Assembly (NCBI GenBank): GCA_030272155.1
Contig: CP126203.1
Location: forward strand, 2,542,001-2,606,000
DNA length: 64,000 bases
Source of the DNA: Tetradesmus obliquus
Lineage: Eukaryota > Chlorophyta > Chlorophyceae > Sphaeropleales > Scenedesmaceae
Direction of reading: 5' to 3'
Shown: in pieces, positions 45,167 through 54,776 of the stretch
Layout of the letters: every line of letters begins with the position of its first letter
How positions within the stretch are numbered: position 1 is the stretch's first letter
The notes under the pieces: generated by a model
Databases searched by the model: none
What the model was told of the DNA's origin: nothing
What the model saw: only the letters and a program-made list of their open reading frames with translations
Translations under genes and position numbers: made by a program

Positions 45167-45411
45167 TGCGCAGGGAGGAGACGATGGGCGGGCTGTGGAA
45201 CGGCATCCGGCCCGTGCACATCTACCCGGCAAGCCGCATGGTCAGCAGCTACAGCGGCATGATCGTGCAGGTGGGTCACAACTGAATTTGGCGTTGATAA
45301 GCTCACTTCACAAGCATATCCTGAGACATGCTGTGCTGTTGCCTTGTCACCTGGAGGAGACGTTCACAAGTGACTCAGGCAGAGCAGCAGGTGTGTGTCC
45401 ACAGCTCATCA

Positions 45412-45476
<65 letters not shown>

Positions 45477-47853
45477 GTCTCGCAGCCGCACATGGCGATT
45501 GTGGGCGCCAACGCCTTCAGCCACGAGAGCGGCATGCACCAGGACGGCATCCTCAAGCACCGCGAGACCTACCAGATCATGACCCCGGAGAGCGTGGGAC
45601 TGCCCAAAGACAGTGAGCATCCAGCTGTTTTTTTGTAGTTTTTACTTTGGATCTGGACATAGTAGCATGATGTAATAACATTGGTCAAGTATTATTATGT
45701 GTTGTGGCATCCTCAAGCACCGCGAGACCTACCAGATCATGACCCCTGAGAGCGTGGGACTGCCCAAAGATAGTGAGTTCGGTCAGAAAGCATATCAGCT
45801 TCATGTTTGATCAGTTGTGAACTTGTTTGGTGTGGCGAGACCTACCAGATCATGACCCCTGAGAGCGTGGCCTGCCCGAAGCCAGTGAGCATCTGAGTAG
45901 TGTCTGAACTCTTAAATTTGAATTCGAGCTCACCCTGTTATGTTGTATGGTGTACTGCAACCAGCGTTGTGCTGGAGTAATTATCTTGGCGCAACAGCTA
46001 TCATGCCTGCACATCCCCTCTCAACATGTGTGTACTGCATGCTTGTATTGCCTGCATTGTACTGCCTGACCTGCAGCCAGCATCGTGCTGGGCAAGCTGT
46101 CTGGGCGCAAGGCGGTGTCCAGCCGCCTGGAGCAGCTCGGCTTCGGGCTCAGCGCAGAGGAGGTCAACGACGTGTTCAAGCGCTTCAAGGTGAGCTTGAT
46201 GTAACTGTAGCCTATGTGTGCCTTTGGTCTAATGCATGTCAGAAGGTGTGTGTGCATCGCTATGGCAGCAGCTCGGGTTTGGGCTGAGCGCGGAGGAGGT
46301 CAACGACGTGTTCAAGCGCTTCAAGGTACGCCACGGTTGGCTGGCTTCGGCTGGCTTCGGCTAATCTGGCGTTGGATTTGAGCTTGATCCTGGATGTACC
46401 TGCCCACGCTCCTGCAATTTATGCCGCACTTGTGGGATCCCAACATGTGCCTTCCCTTCCAATTGCAGGCGCTGGCGGATGATCGGCAGGCCATCACTGC
46501 TGATTGCTTGATGGGCTTGATTATGCTAAACCACGAGGAGTGCCATGCATGATGTTATAACCTGCTTTTATTGGCATTCGCAGGCGCTGGAGGACAAGAA
46601 GAAGAACGTCACCGATGATGACTTGATGGACCTTGTCACGCTGGACCACGAGGAGTGCCAGAATCCATGACCATTGGACGGACCTGCTTACACTGCTGCA
46701 ATGAATGCTGCATTACTAACAAAAAAACTCATGCCGTTCGTGCTTTGCAGGCGCTGGCGGATAAGAAGAAGAACGTCACTGATGATGACCTGATGGACCT
46801 TGTCACTCTGGACCACGAGGAGTGCCAGGGACTGGAGCAGGAGGAGTGCCTGGGCCACGGCCAGTGGGAGCTGGGCTACATTCAGGTGAGGCTGTTACTT
46901 ATGGTGTTATAACATCAGTAGTAACATGTCAGTAACATCACAGTACTATGTTGCCATGTTGAGCATGACCAGGAGGAGTGCCTGGGCCACGGCCAGTGGG
47001 AGCTGTGCTACATCCAGGTGAGGCTGTTACATTGTTATAACAAAATATACTGTTACACAATATAACATGTCTTAATATATTTTGTATGATGTTGCTGAGT
47101 GCACCATGAGGAGTGCCTGGGCCACAGCCAGTGGGAGCTGGGCTACATCCAGGTGAGAGAGTGTTACTTGTTACTTATTGTGTTATAACAATGTTAGTAA
47201 CATTTTGGTAACATCACAGTATCAGGAGGAGTGCCAGGGCCACGGCCAGTGTGAGCTGGGCTACATTTAGGTGAGGCTGTTATGTTTTGCAGTATAACAT
47301 TGTTAGTAACATTTCACTTGATGTATGATGAGTGAGCATGCACAGTGGCAGCTTCTGCTGTCATGATTGTTGGTGTGGGTGCTGATCACTGCTGTGTTTG
47401 TGCACGGCACCATGCATGCGTGCACACACCCCTGCAAGCAACTCCTGCAGTGCCATTACTGCGCGTCTGCGCTCACTGCTGCTGCTGCTGCTGCAAGCGG
47501 TGCATGGCACTATGAATGTGCCTACCAGCGCTGTCGCTCTCTGCTTTCAGGACCCACGCATTGCCATACATAAGCCCTGACTGCTGCTGCTGCTGCTGCC
47601 GCTGCTGCTGCAGGTGGTGCATGGCACCATGAATGTCCCCACCAGCGCAGTCACGCTGAAGGGCCCCGACGGCGTCACCAGTGTGGCACAGGGCGTGGGC
47701 ACAGGTGCGGTCAGGTGTTGTTTCTGCCTTGGTTGAATACCTTTATTACCACGCAAAACGCTAATCATTGTCTTCTAGTTGTTCCGAGCTATAAGGGCGT
47801 GGACAGCACCGTGCACAACTCAGCTGTCGCTGCTTTGCGCGCTCTCCATTGAC

Positions 47854-47900
<47 letters not shown>

Positions 47901-49108
47901 AGGCCCCGTCGACGCCACCTTCAAGGCCATTGACAGCCTTGTGAAGGTGAGACACAGCAGCAGCAGCAGCAGCAACAGCGTGGGAGAGTCGGCTGCAGCT
48001 GCTCCATGGCGCCTGTCTACAGCATCTGCTGCACAAACTGCAGATCTATAACAGACGGCATACACGCTCTTCACATAACATACACGTACCCTTGCTTGAA
48101 CATAAAAGTATCAATAAACCAATTTGGTTTACAATCATGCAGTTGGAGGCGCAGCTAGTGGACTACTCCGCGCAGAGCCTTTGGGACGGCAGCCAAGCCC
48201 CTGTCACCTCACACCAAGAAACATGTTGTAACATTGTTTATATTCCCTTCCACAACATACAAAAAGGACAACAGGTTGTGCAAAGAATTGCTTGTCATGC
48301 TGCAGTTGGAGGCACAGCTAGTGGACTACTCCGCGCAGAGCCTGTGGGACGGCAGTCAGGCCCCTGTCACCTCAACACCAACAAACATGTTGAAATATTG
48401 TTTATATTCCTTTTAAAAACATACAAAAGGGCAATAAATTATGCAAACATTTGCTTGTTGTGCTGCAGTTGGAGGCGCAGCTGGTGGACTACTCCGCGCA
48501 GAGCCTGTGGGACGGCAGCCAGGCGCCTGTCACTGCCCGCGTGGCCATCCAGCCTACAGGCGCAATGGGGGAGCTTGCGAAGCAGCTGAGGGGTGGCGGC
48601 AGCGTGGAAGCCAAGCCTCTGCAGTTCTCAGGTGCGCTTGTGGTTGTTGGGTCTTGCAGTACAGCTGCAGCTGCGGAGTGCTGCTGCTGCTGCTGCTGCT
48701 GCTCTGTGTACACAAATGTGCGTAGCCTAGGCTTGCTGGTGGTTTTATGTTTTTTGCTGGATGAATGCTCGCGCGGAGTCGGCAGAATGGAGGATCAATC
48801 AAATGCAAATCTCTCTTGTGCCCTGCAGGCCAGGACCTTGATGAGGACAGCGTGGTGGGCTCTGGAACGCCTGCTGCTGACTGTCTTGGTGTATATCTTT
48901 GCTGTGTTGTCGATGCATTGCAGGCCAGGACCTGGATGAGGACATCGTGGTGTGCTCCGCGCGTGCCTACCTCACCGCGCTCAACAAGATGATCGGATGG
49001 GTCAACGCGGTCAACCGCAAGCGCGGCGCTGCCAGCAGCAGCAGTGCGGGCAGTGCCGGCAAGGAGGAGCAGCAGCAGCAGGACAAGGCGCACATGGCCG
49101 TCAGGTAG
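38670..49108 (+). CDS. IPMS: 2-isopropylmalate synthase, plastid
   Basis: Condenses acetyl-CoA with 2-oxoisovalerate, the committed step of leucine synthesis. Sixteen exons: 38670-38764, 39020-39144, 39606-39757, 40676-40840, 42564-42649, 42937-43058, 44195-44299, 44582-44675, 45174-45270, 45486-45612, 46077-46189, 46751-46885, 47614-47704, 47903-47946, 48469-48631, 48924-49108. They sum to 1899 nt, exactly 633 codons, close to plant IPMS. Exon 1 ([19 protein letters not shown]) is a transit peptide. The catalytic HMGL-type barrel shows [14 protein letters not shown], the metal ligands in STHCHDDLG (about H265, H267), [14 protein letters not shown] and [13 protein letters not shown]. The LeuA dimerisation/leucine-feedback domain follows ([52 protein letters not shown]). 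The tail is a Ser/Gln-rich extension ending KAHMAVR. Nearly every intron holds partial copies of a neighbouring exon. Confidence 0.95.
39855..40165 (+). repeat. Two copies of IPMS exon 3 3' part
   Basis: 39862-39975 repeats 36 codons ([20 protein letters not shown]... NEVQ) with an intact frame and GT donor. 40066-40163 is a more decayed copy that also keeps its donor. A short scrap of the exon 3 start lies at 39508-39540. Confidence 0.9.
40276..40575 (+). repeat. Two copies of IPMS exon 4 5' half upstream of the true exon
   Basis: 40280-40370 and 40481-40566 both start after a TTGCAG acceptor and encode [18 protein letters not shown] and RTWEAVRHA. They lose similarity at the HA codons; the first ends in a stop. 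The true exon 4 starts at 40676, a period of about 200 bp. Confidence 0.92.
40886..42287 (+). repeat. Twelve tandem copies of IPMS exon 4 3' end, with a 723-bp higher-order repeat
   Basis: The 3' end of exon 4 ([20 protein letters not shown] then DQ and a GT donor) recurs ending near 40951, 41078, 41198, 41318, 41438, 41558, 41678, 41801, 41921, 42041, 42161 and 42281, a period of about 120 bp. Two of the copies (ends 41318 and 42041) lack the first part. Blocks starting about 40921 and 41644 match almost base for base with a fixed offset of 723, for example AAAGGAGGTG at 41211 and 41934. The array fills nearly all of intron 4 (1723 bp). Confidence 0.95.
42519..42558 (+). repeat. (CTG)n tract fused to the IPMS exon 5 acceptor
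   Basis: About 13 CTG units run into GGCTAG, the acceptor for exon 5 at 42564. Confidence 0.9.
43150..43585 (+). repeat. Four copies of IPMS exon 6 3' end
   Basis: The end of exon 6 ([15 protein letters not shown] plus donor) recurs near 43155-43200, 43298-43346, 43394-43437 and 43530-43577. Similarity falls with distance from the true exon: the last copy has lost the donor and has many changes. Confidence 0.9.
43803..43901 (+). ncRNA. Long near-continuous hairpin in IPMS intron 6 (possible small-RNA precursor or MITE)
   Basis: Position i pairs with position 87704 minus i from 43803/43901 inward to 43850/43854, around a three-base loop, without any bulge. Of 48 positions 37 are Watson-Crick pairs, five are G-T wobbles and six mismatch. 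The outer arm is TGATTGAGTTATG. No duplicated exon fragment overlaps it. It may be a microRNA-type hairpin on the intron, or the palindromic core of a small non-autonomous DNA element; no flanking target duplication was made out. Function is inference. Confidence 0.55.
44050..44130 (+). repeat. Decayed copy of IPMS exon 7 start
   Basis: After CCCGCAG, a frame reading [20 protein letters not shown] mirrors the true exon 7 ([20 protein letters not shown] at 44195). Both metal-ligand positions are visibly altered around it, and there is no donor. Confidence 0.9.
44752..44800 (+). repeat. Copy of IPMS exon 8 end
   Basis: Codons for [13 protein letters not shown] followed by GTGAGT repeat exon 8 and its donor exactly. 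Confidence 0.92.
45414..45473 (+). repeat. (CTG)20 tract just upstream of the IPMS exon 10 acceptor
   Basis: A pure 60-base CTG run followed by CTTGTCTCGCAG, the acceptor of exon 10. It is the longest pure triplet run in the window. Confidence 0.95.
45700..45892 (+). repeat. Two copies of IPMS exon 10 3' end
   Basis: 45705-45771 repeats [20 protein letters not shown] with the donor (AGTGAGT). 45836-45888 is a shorter copy with a one-base loss in the VGLP region. Confidence 0.92.
46265..46328 (+). repeat. Copy of IPMS exon 11 3' end
   Basis: [19 protein letters not shown] codons followed by GTACGC repeat exon 11 (ends 46189) with a GT donor. Confidence 0.92.
46465..46670 (+). repeat. Two copies of IPMS exon 12 5' half
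   Basis: 46469-46552 (decayed) and 46584-46664 ([20 protein letters not shown] intact) precede the true exon 12 at 46751, each behind a CAG acceptor. Confidence 0.9.
46970..47275 (+). repeat. Three copies of IPMS exon 12 3' end
   Basis: Codons for [15 protein letters not shown] plus GTGAGG recur ending near 47017, 47153 and 47271. Intervening bases also share TTGTTATAACA-like AT-rich motifs, so the repeated unit is about 125-135 bp. Confidence 0.92.
47400..47535 (+). repeat. Two copies of IPMS exon 13 5' end
   Basis: VHGTMHA (47400-47425) and [15 protein letters not shown] (47494-47545, behind a CTG run and GCAAG) mirror the true exon 13 start [15 protein letters not shown] at 47614. Confidence 0.8.
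48140..48372 (+). repeat. Two copies of IPMS exon 15 5' half
   Basis: 48143-48208 and 48304-48368 encode [20 protein letters not shown] with TGCAG acceptors and match the true exon 15 at 48469. Both break at the same codon (VT). Spacing is about 160 bp. Confidence 0.92.
48827..48870 (+). repeat. Copy of IPMS exon 16 5' end
   Basis: CTGCAG followed by codons for [10 protein letters not shown] repeats the true exon 16 start ([10 protein letters not shown] at 48924). Confidence 0.9.
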
Positions 49109-49262
49109 ACGATCGGCTGGGTCAACGCGGTCAACCGCAAGCACGGCGCTGCCAGCAGCAGCGGTAGTGCGGAGGGCAAGGAGCAGCAGCAGCAGCAGGA
49201 CAAGGCGCACATGGCGGTCAGGTAGATGGTCGGCGGGCTCAGCGCGGTCAACTGCAAGAGAT
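49109..49262 (+). repeat. Copies of the IPMS terminal coding segment after the stop
   Basis: Directly after the stop, 49109-49225 repeats the segment encoding [17 protein letters not shown]... DKAHMAVR including its own TAG. A third, short copy (VGGLSAVNCKR) begins at 49227. The period is about 118 bp. Confidence 0.92.
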
Positions 49263-51849
49263 GGTGGTGTTTATGGCTTGCCAGCAGTGCATGCGTGTGC
49301 TGCATTGGATGGAAATTGGTGATGTGATGTTGATGATTCCAGCTGGTCTGCTGTCCAACAAGGCATTTCAAGGCTGGGGCTTGGGGCTGCGCAGTGTTAC
49401 AGCTGACTGCTTGCCATGGTGGTGCTGGCTGGCAGTGTCAGCCCGGATGGGAGTTGTAGTTGCTGGGTAGTGTTGCCTGCACTGGGAATAAACACGCAAC
49501 ACACTATGTTTGTGTTTGCGGCTGTCTGCGCTGCGGTTCAGAATGGTGTTAGTTGTTTGGGCCAGTGTTGTGGCAGCAGTGGCTTGGTTGATTTGCCTCT
49601 TACGTTGCGGTAGCATGCCATGCCCAGCGGTCAAGGCAAAGCCAAGGAGAGCCGGTGCTTTCTCAGGATGGTTCAGCATCAGACAGAAGAGTTTGAAAGG
49701 TCAAACACTGGCTCAGCGTCACTGTGTCGCGGCTGTTGGTCTGGCAGTGGCATCCGGCAATGCCTGCAGCTGCTGCTTGGTCCTTACAGCCCCTGCACCA
49801 GCATCTGCTGCGCAATTTGTGTGACCACACTGTTCAGGTTGGTTCATACCGGAGTTTTTTTGGGCACTGGGCAGGTTTTGGACACAGGGGTATTCAAGGC
49901 AGGGCCCAGTGGCTGGCCTGTAACATGTCATTTGTTACAAAACGTGACACTGTGACACACTGCCTGCCGCCAGCTGTGGCGCACTGCCAGCTGGTGGTGC
50001 TCTTGTCCGCAACACATTGGTGTTTGTTATTGTTGTGGTACACTTCAACAGCACGTGCTGTTGCAGCTTTCAGGCGCAGCTATGGCATGCATGACAGTGA
50101 GACGCATGTCACACACATGTCTCACTGCAGCGCCTGGGGTTTTCGGTTCTGTGCTGCACCCGCAATGCAAAATCCTTGCTTGTTTCAAGCAAGGTTGACA
50201 TCGTGGCGGGATTTTGATTTTGATTTGGAAATCGTAGTTGTATCCTATTCGTTTGCAGGCCTTGGCACAGCGACTGTTGCATGCTTGTTGTCACATCATG
50301 GCAAGCGCTGGGTGCACAGCTGCAGGTCTTTGCGTAGTTGTGTTTTTGTGTTTTACCAGCAGTGTTGCTGCTGGACTAGCTGGCTACGTGCCTCTGTTGT
50401 TTTTGGGTACACGGCACACACACACATACTAATACATACTATTTCTGCGAGATTGTTGGATGCTGGGTGCATTTGCAAGGCGTTGTGGGCTGGCCAGTAA
50501 AGCTGCCTGCATGGCAGGATGCGAAGACGGCACACGGCGCTGCATGGGTGTGCAGCATGGGTGTGCAGCATGGGTGTGCTCCAGCTGCGCTGTTTTGAGC
50601 ATGCTCTTCTGGTCGGGTTCTGCTGCACATTTTGTATGTTACATCACTCGGGGTTGAGGCGCTGTGGCCCTGCTGGTTGATTTGAGGAGTCTACTGATTT
50701 GCCAGCAAACCTGCAGGTTTGGGGTTTGATACGACAGCAGCTTGCAGCAGTACTCAGGTGCGCGGACACCTGTGCGTAACACACACCCCACAATTTTGGC
50801 ACCCTGACAGAAACCGTCTTGTCAGGCTTGCATGTTTGCTGAGTTTTGTCGTTGTTGGCTTGGTTAAGAAAAGAAGTTGGCCTGATGGGATTTTCAGGCT
50901 GGGATGAAGTGTTTCTGCCGCAGGGCGGTCATGCGGCGTTCTCGCTGCGTATCCATGTGTGTTTTGTCAGCTGCTGCGTGGCTTTTGCAGCAACAAAGGT
51001 GCACAGAGTGCCTTTGCGATTTTGCCAGGATCCGTGAACAGCCGTTCTCTTGCAAAGGAGGTGGGTTGACAGTCCATTGTGTGCTGTGCACCATGCACAT
51101 CCAATGTCCAGAGTCTGGATGCAGTGGATCGGTCGTGTAACACACACATCAAGGATCCACTTTGACAGCAATGCATCGGGTATTATGTGCAGATGCTTAA
51201 ATGAGGACACCGTATCAGCAGGTAACTTTTTGTATACTGATGACTTTAGTGATCTCATCCGCATAGCTGTATTCTGAGCGGCAGCATCTTCTGGTTTGTG
51301 CCAGTCCAACGATTGATGAGCTGGCATGGATGCTTGCTGTACGACTATACCAGGCTTTCTAGCACCGTATTTTCACTGTTTTTGTGGTTGAAAGTGATTA
51401 AGGTGTTTTGACGCAACGAAACCCATCTGCATCCCATCCATACACAAACCACCAGCAGCAGCAGGCTGGTGCAAGCAATTCGCTTCACCCATCACTAGAG
51501 GAGCTGCACGCTAATCCTAATGCATGCCAAGTTGACAAACAAATCTGATAGCTGTCTGAGAAGCCATCAGGAGCACACGCTCTTCACTTTCCAAAGCTGT
51601 CAAACCCTTCGCCTTCCGGTGGCGGTGGGACCACGGGTGGGCCGGTATGCTGGAACAACAACTTTTCAATCTCAGGCTGCTAGTTGATCGATATCGAAAC
51701 ACAGGCACAGGTGCCGCAACAGCAAGTTCAACGCGCGACTTTGCTGCAGAAGGCTTGCTTTGGTTTGATCGTCAACTCATTGCTTACAGGTTGAACACTT
51801 CTGTTTTATCGTTTTAAGTTTACGCCGTTCCAAAGGATCGACAGCAGCT
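49263..51849. other. Intergenic region
   Basis: These 2.6 kb lie between IPMS and the LpxC-like gene, same strand. TGTAA at 49919-49923 is the first candidate poly(A) signal for IPMS. A 9-bp perfect stem with a TTT loop (CCTTGCTTG / CAAGCAAGG) lies at 50170-50190, and a 13-bp tandem (GCATGGGTGTGCA, three units) near 50541-50580. A 258-codon plus-strand frame at 49724-50500 shows no family features. No gene is supported. Confidence 0.5.
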
Positions 51850-53140
51850 ATGCGGCAGGGGTGCTTGCAGGGCCTGCAGCAGCACAAATGCAGAATAGAA
51901 GCAGCAAACGTTCGACATAGACCGTGTCGAGTGCGGTCCCGGCTGCCGACATGCTCCGGCAGTCGCGTTCAAGTCAGGCCAGTGGCAGCAGCAGCAGCAG
52001 AGGCAACAGAAGCAGCAGCGAGCAGGGGCCGCCCCAGAGGCCGCCCTGCACGAAAGCAGTCTCCGGAAGAAGAAATTGGAGAGCAAGGGATGCCAGAGCT
52101 GCCCATGGTAGGCTGCTGCTTGCTTTGCTTGCTGAGTGGACGTTGCTGCAGTGTACTGCTGGCATCGTTTGATTGAATGACTCTCCTGCACAGAGGCGTC
52201 ATTCACCAGCTTGTAACTGTTAGTCCGCACTGCTGCTGCTGCTGCTGCTGCAGCCGCTGGACTACCAGCAGACGCTGGTCAAGTCCTTCACACTAGGCGG
52301 CATCGGCCTGCACGGCGCAGAGTATGGTGAGCAGCCTTTGCTGACCATGCCAGCAAGCAGCTAGTGCTGCTGCAACAATCTAGATAGTTTTGCACATGGC
52401 TCGGCTTGCAGCAGCAGCTGACAGGGCAGCGTGTGAGCAGCAGGGTAACACATCTGCAGCTGCATCTTGTAGTGGCGACAGCAGCATGACCAGCGGCGAT
52501 GCAAACAGCATCTGTGTATGTCAAGCTGGCTGATTCAGCTCAAGTGAGGCAAGTAGCAGCAGCAGCAGCAGCAGCAGTGCAGTGCAAACTGCACAGGCTG
52601 CCTTAAGCCCGGTCTTGCGTCTGCTGGGTGATGTAAAGCAGCGAAGTAGTGAACACGCGGTCCCGCAGGTGCATCCAGCTGCACACACAGTGCAGTGTGA
52701 TCAGCGTGTCAATGGTGGCTGCAGCCGTCAACCGGCATGCTCAACAGCTAATCCAACACTTGCAAACCGGCGCAGGCAGTGCTCGCGGCAGCAGCAGCAG
52801 CAGCACCGACATGAAGTGTCAAGCCACATTATGATTTATGCACTTGGCTGCATGGACGACACACTCTTGCTGTCTCGTGCAGCTGCACCAAAGGTTCTTA
52901 AAGTGCAGCGCCGCTATCTCACAGCCCTGCAGCCGCCAACAGCAAGCAACTTGGATGGTGCTACTCTACCATGCTACAGCTCAATAACTGCCCGCCTGCC
53001 TGCCTACCTGCCTGCCTGCCTGCCTGCCTGCCCGCGTGTTATGCCTATCCATTGCAGCTGTGGTGCGGGTGCGGCCTGCTTTTGCTGGCGAGGGGCGCTA
53101 CTTTGTCAGGGTGCCTGACGGTGAGCCAAGGACGTGCAGC

Positions 53141-53191
<51 letters not shown>

Positions 53192-54737
53192 CAGGCACCA
53201 GTGAAGCCGTCAAGTCCAATGCGGCTTCCAGAGTCTTGGCCTAATGAGTAGCCTCAGTATGCACATGCGGCGTATGATAAACAGTGTGCAATGTCAGGCA
53301 ACATTGCTTAAATGTTCATATATCCACAGCTGCGTTGCCAAGGCCTGGTGCACTCGCACATCCCCGTGCGCCGTAGGGATAGTTGCATGTTGCTAGGACA
53401 CAGCAATGCCCACAGCAATTGCCTTGATTTGCGCTGCGCAGGCACCAACGGCGGCCGCTTTGTGTTTGACGAGGGCAGCCTGCTGGATGAGGCGCCCTAT
53501 GAGGAGGGCATCACGCCTGTGCCTGTGCCCGAGGAGGTGGAGGATCTCAAGGTGGGTTTTAGGGTGCAGGGTTTTGCTTGTGCGTAAAGGGTTTGGGCTT
53601 TTGAAGTTGGGGTATTAGGTGTCACAGCCCTATGAGGAGGCAGAGCAGCGTAGCCGCAGCTGCCATGCACAATCTTCTGCTGCTGCTGCTGTGCTGCTGT
53701 TTCTGCTTCACCACTGCACCCACTACGCTGTTCTTGCCCCTGCTGCTGCTGCTGCTGCAGGTGGAGTGGTTCACCACCTACCTGGCTGCCCAGGAGGAGC
53801 AGGGATACATCGGCACCTTTGGAGACTTCCTGCAGCAGCGGGTGAGCGGGCAGTGACACAACTTGTGTGCTTGGTTGTTTAGATCAGATGCAAACTAGCA
53901 GGTTGCTTCAGGCGATTTGCCGGCACTTTTGGAGACTTCCTGCAGCAGCGGGTGAGCGGGCAGTGGAGTATTGTTGCAGCAGGGCTGTGGGTGGCTGAGG
54001 AGAAGGTGCAAAGAGAACATAACAAGAGTAACAGCATCCCTAGGCTAGCTTGCGCGTCGCCAATCATGTGCTGCCAGCCAATGTTGACTAAAATTGGTGG
54101 TGGTCACTTTGTAACATGTACTAGATGGGCAGCTGGAAGCGCGCACACGCGCCATGATGCCGGGGCTGCCTCAACACAATCGTCATTCTGACATTGTCAT
54201 TACCACCGTCATGTGTCTTTATTTTGCCACGCAGGTGCTGGAGTTTCAGCTGGAGGCGCGCACACGTGCCATGATGCCGGGGCTGCCTCAACACAATCGT
54301 CATATCGACATTGTCATTAACACTGTTATTTCTCATTTGTCATTGTCACGAAGGTGCTTGAGGGTCAGCTTGAGGCGCGCACACGGGCGATGATGCTGGG
54401 GCTGCCGCTGGACGATGACGAGCCTGACGTGGAGCCAGAGTGAGTGACAGCTGTTATCTTTTATTATTTTGTAGTGTTGCAACATGTTGTGTCGATCCAG
54501 CTTGTGCTATGGTTGTGCAGTAAACACCGTGCGTTATGCAGCAAGTGACTGCTGCGTCTTTTGCTGCTGAAATTGATCCAACTCATATGTTGTGACTTCC
54601 CACTGCCCTGCTCTCGCGTTGTTCCTGCTGCTGCTGCTGCTGCTGCTGCTGGTGGTGGTGGTCCATCAGCCTGAGCATGGAGCCTGAGGAGATTGAGCAG
54701 TTCAGACCTGCCTTGATTGCTTGTATGGTTGTGACGC

Positions 54738-54776
<39 letters not shown>

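Noticed and set aside
49724-50500. 258-codon plus-strand frame downstream of IPMS
   Set aside because: Cys/Trp/His-rich nonsense composition, no family features, likely 3' UTR or spacer.
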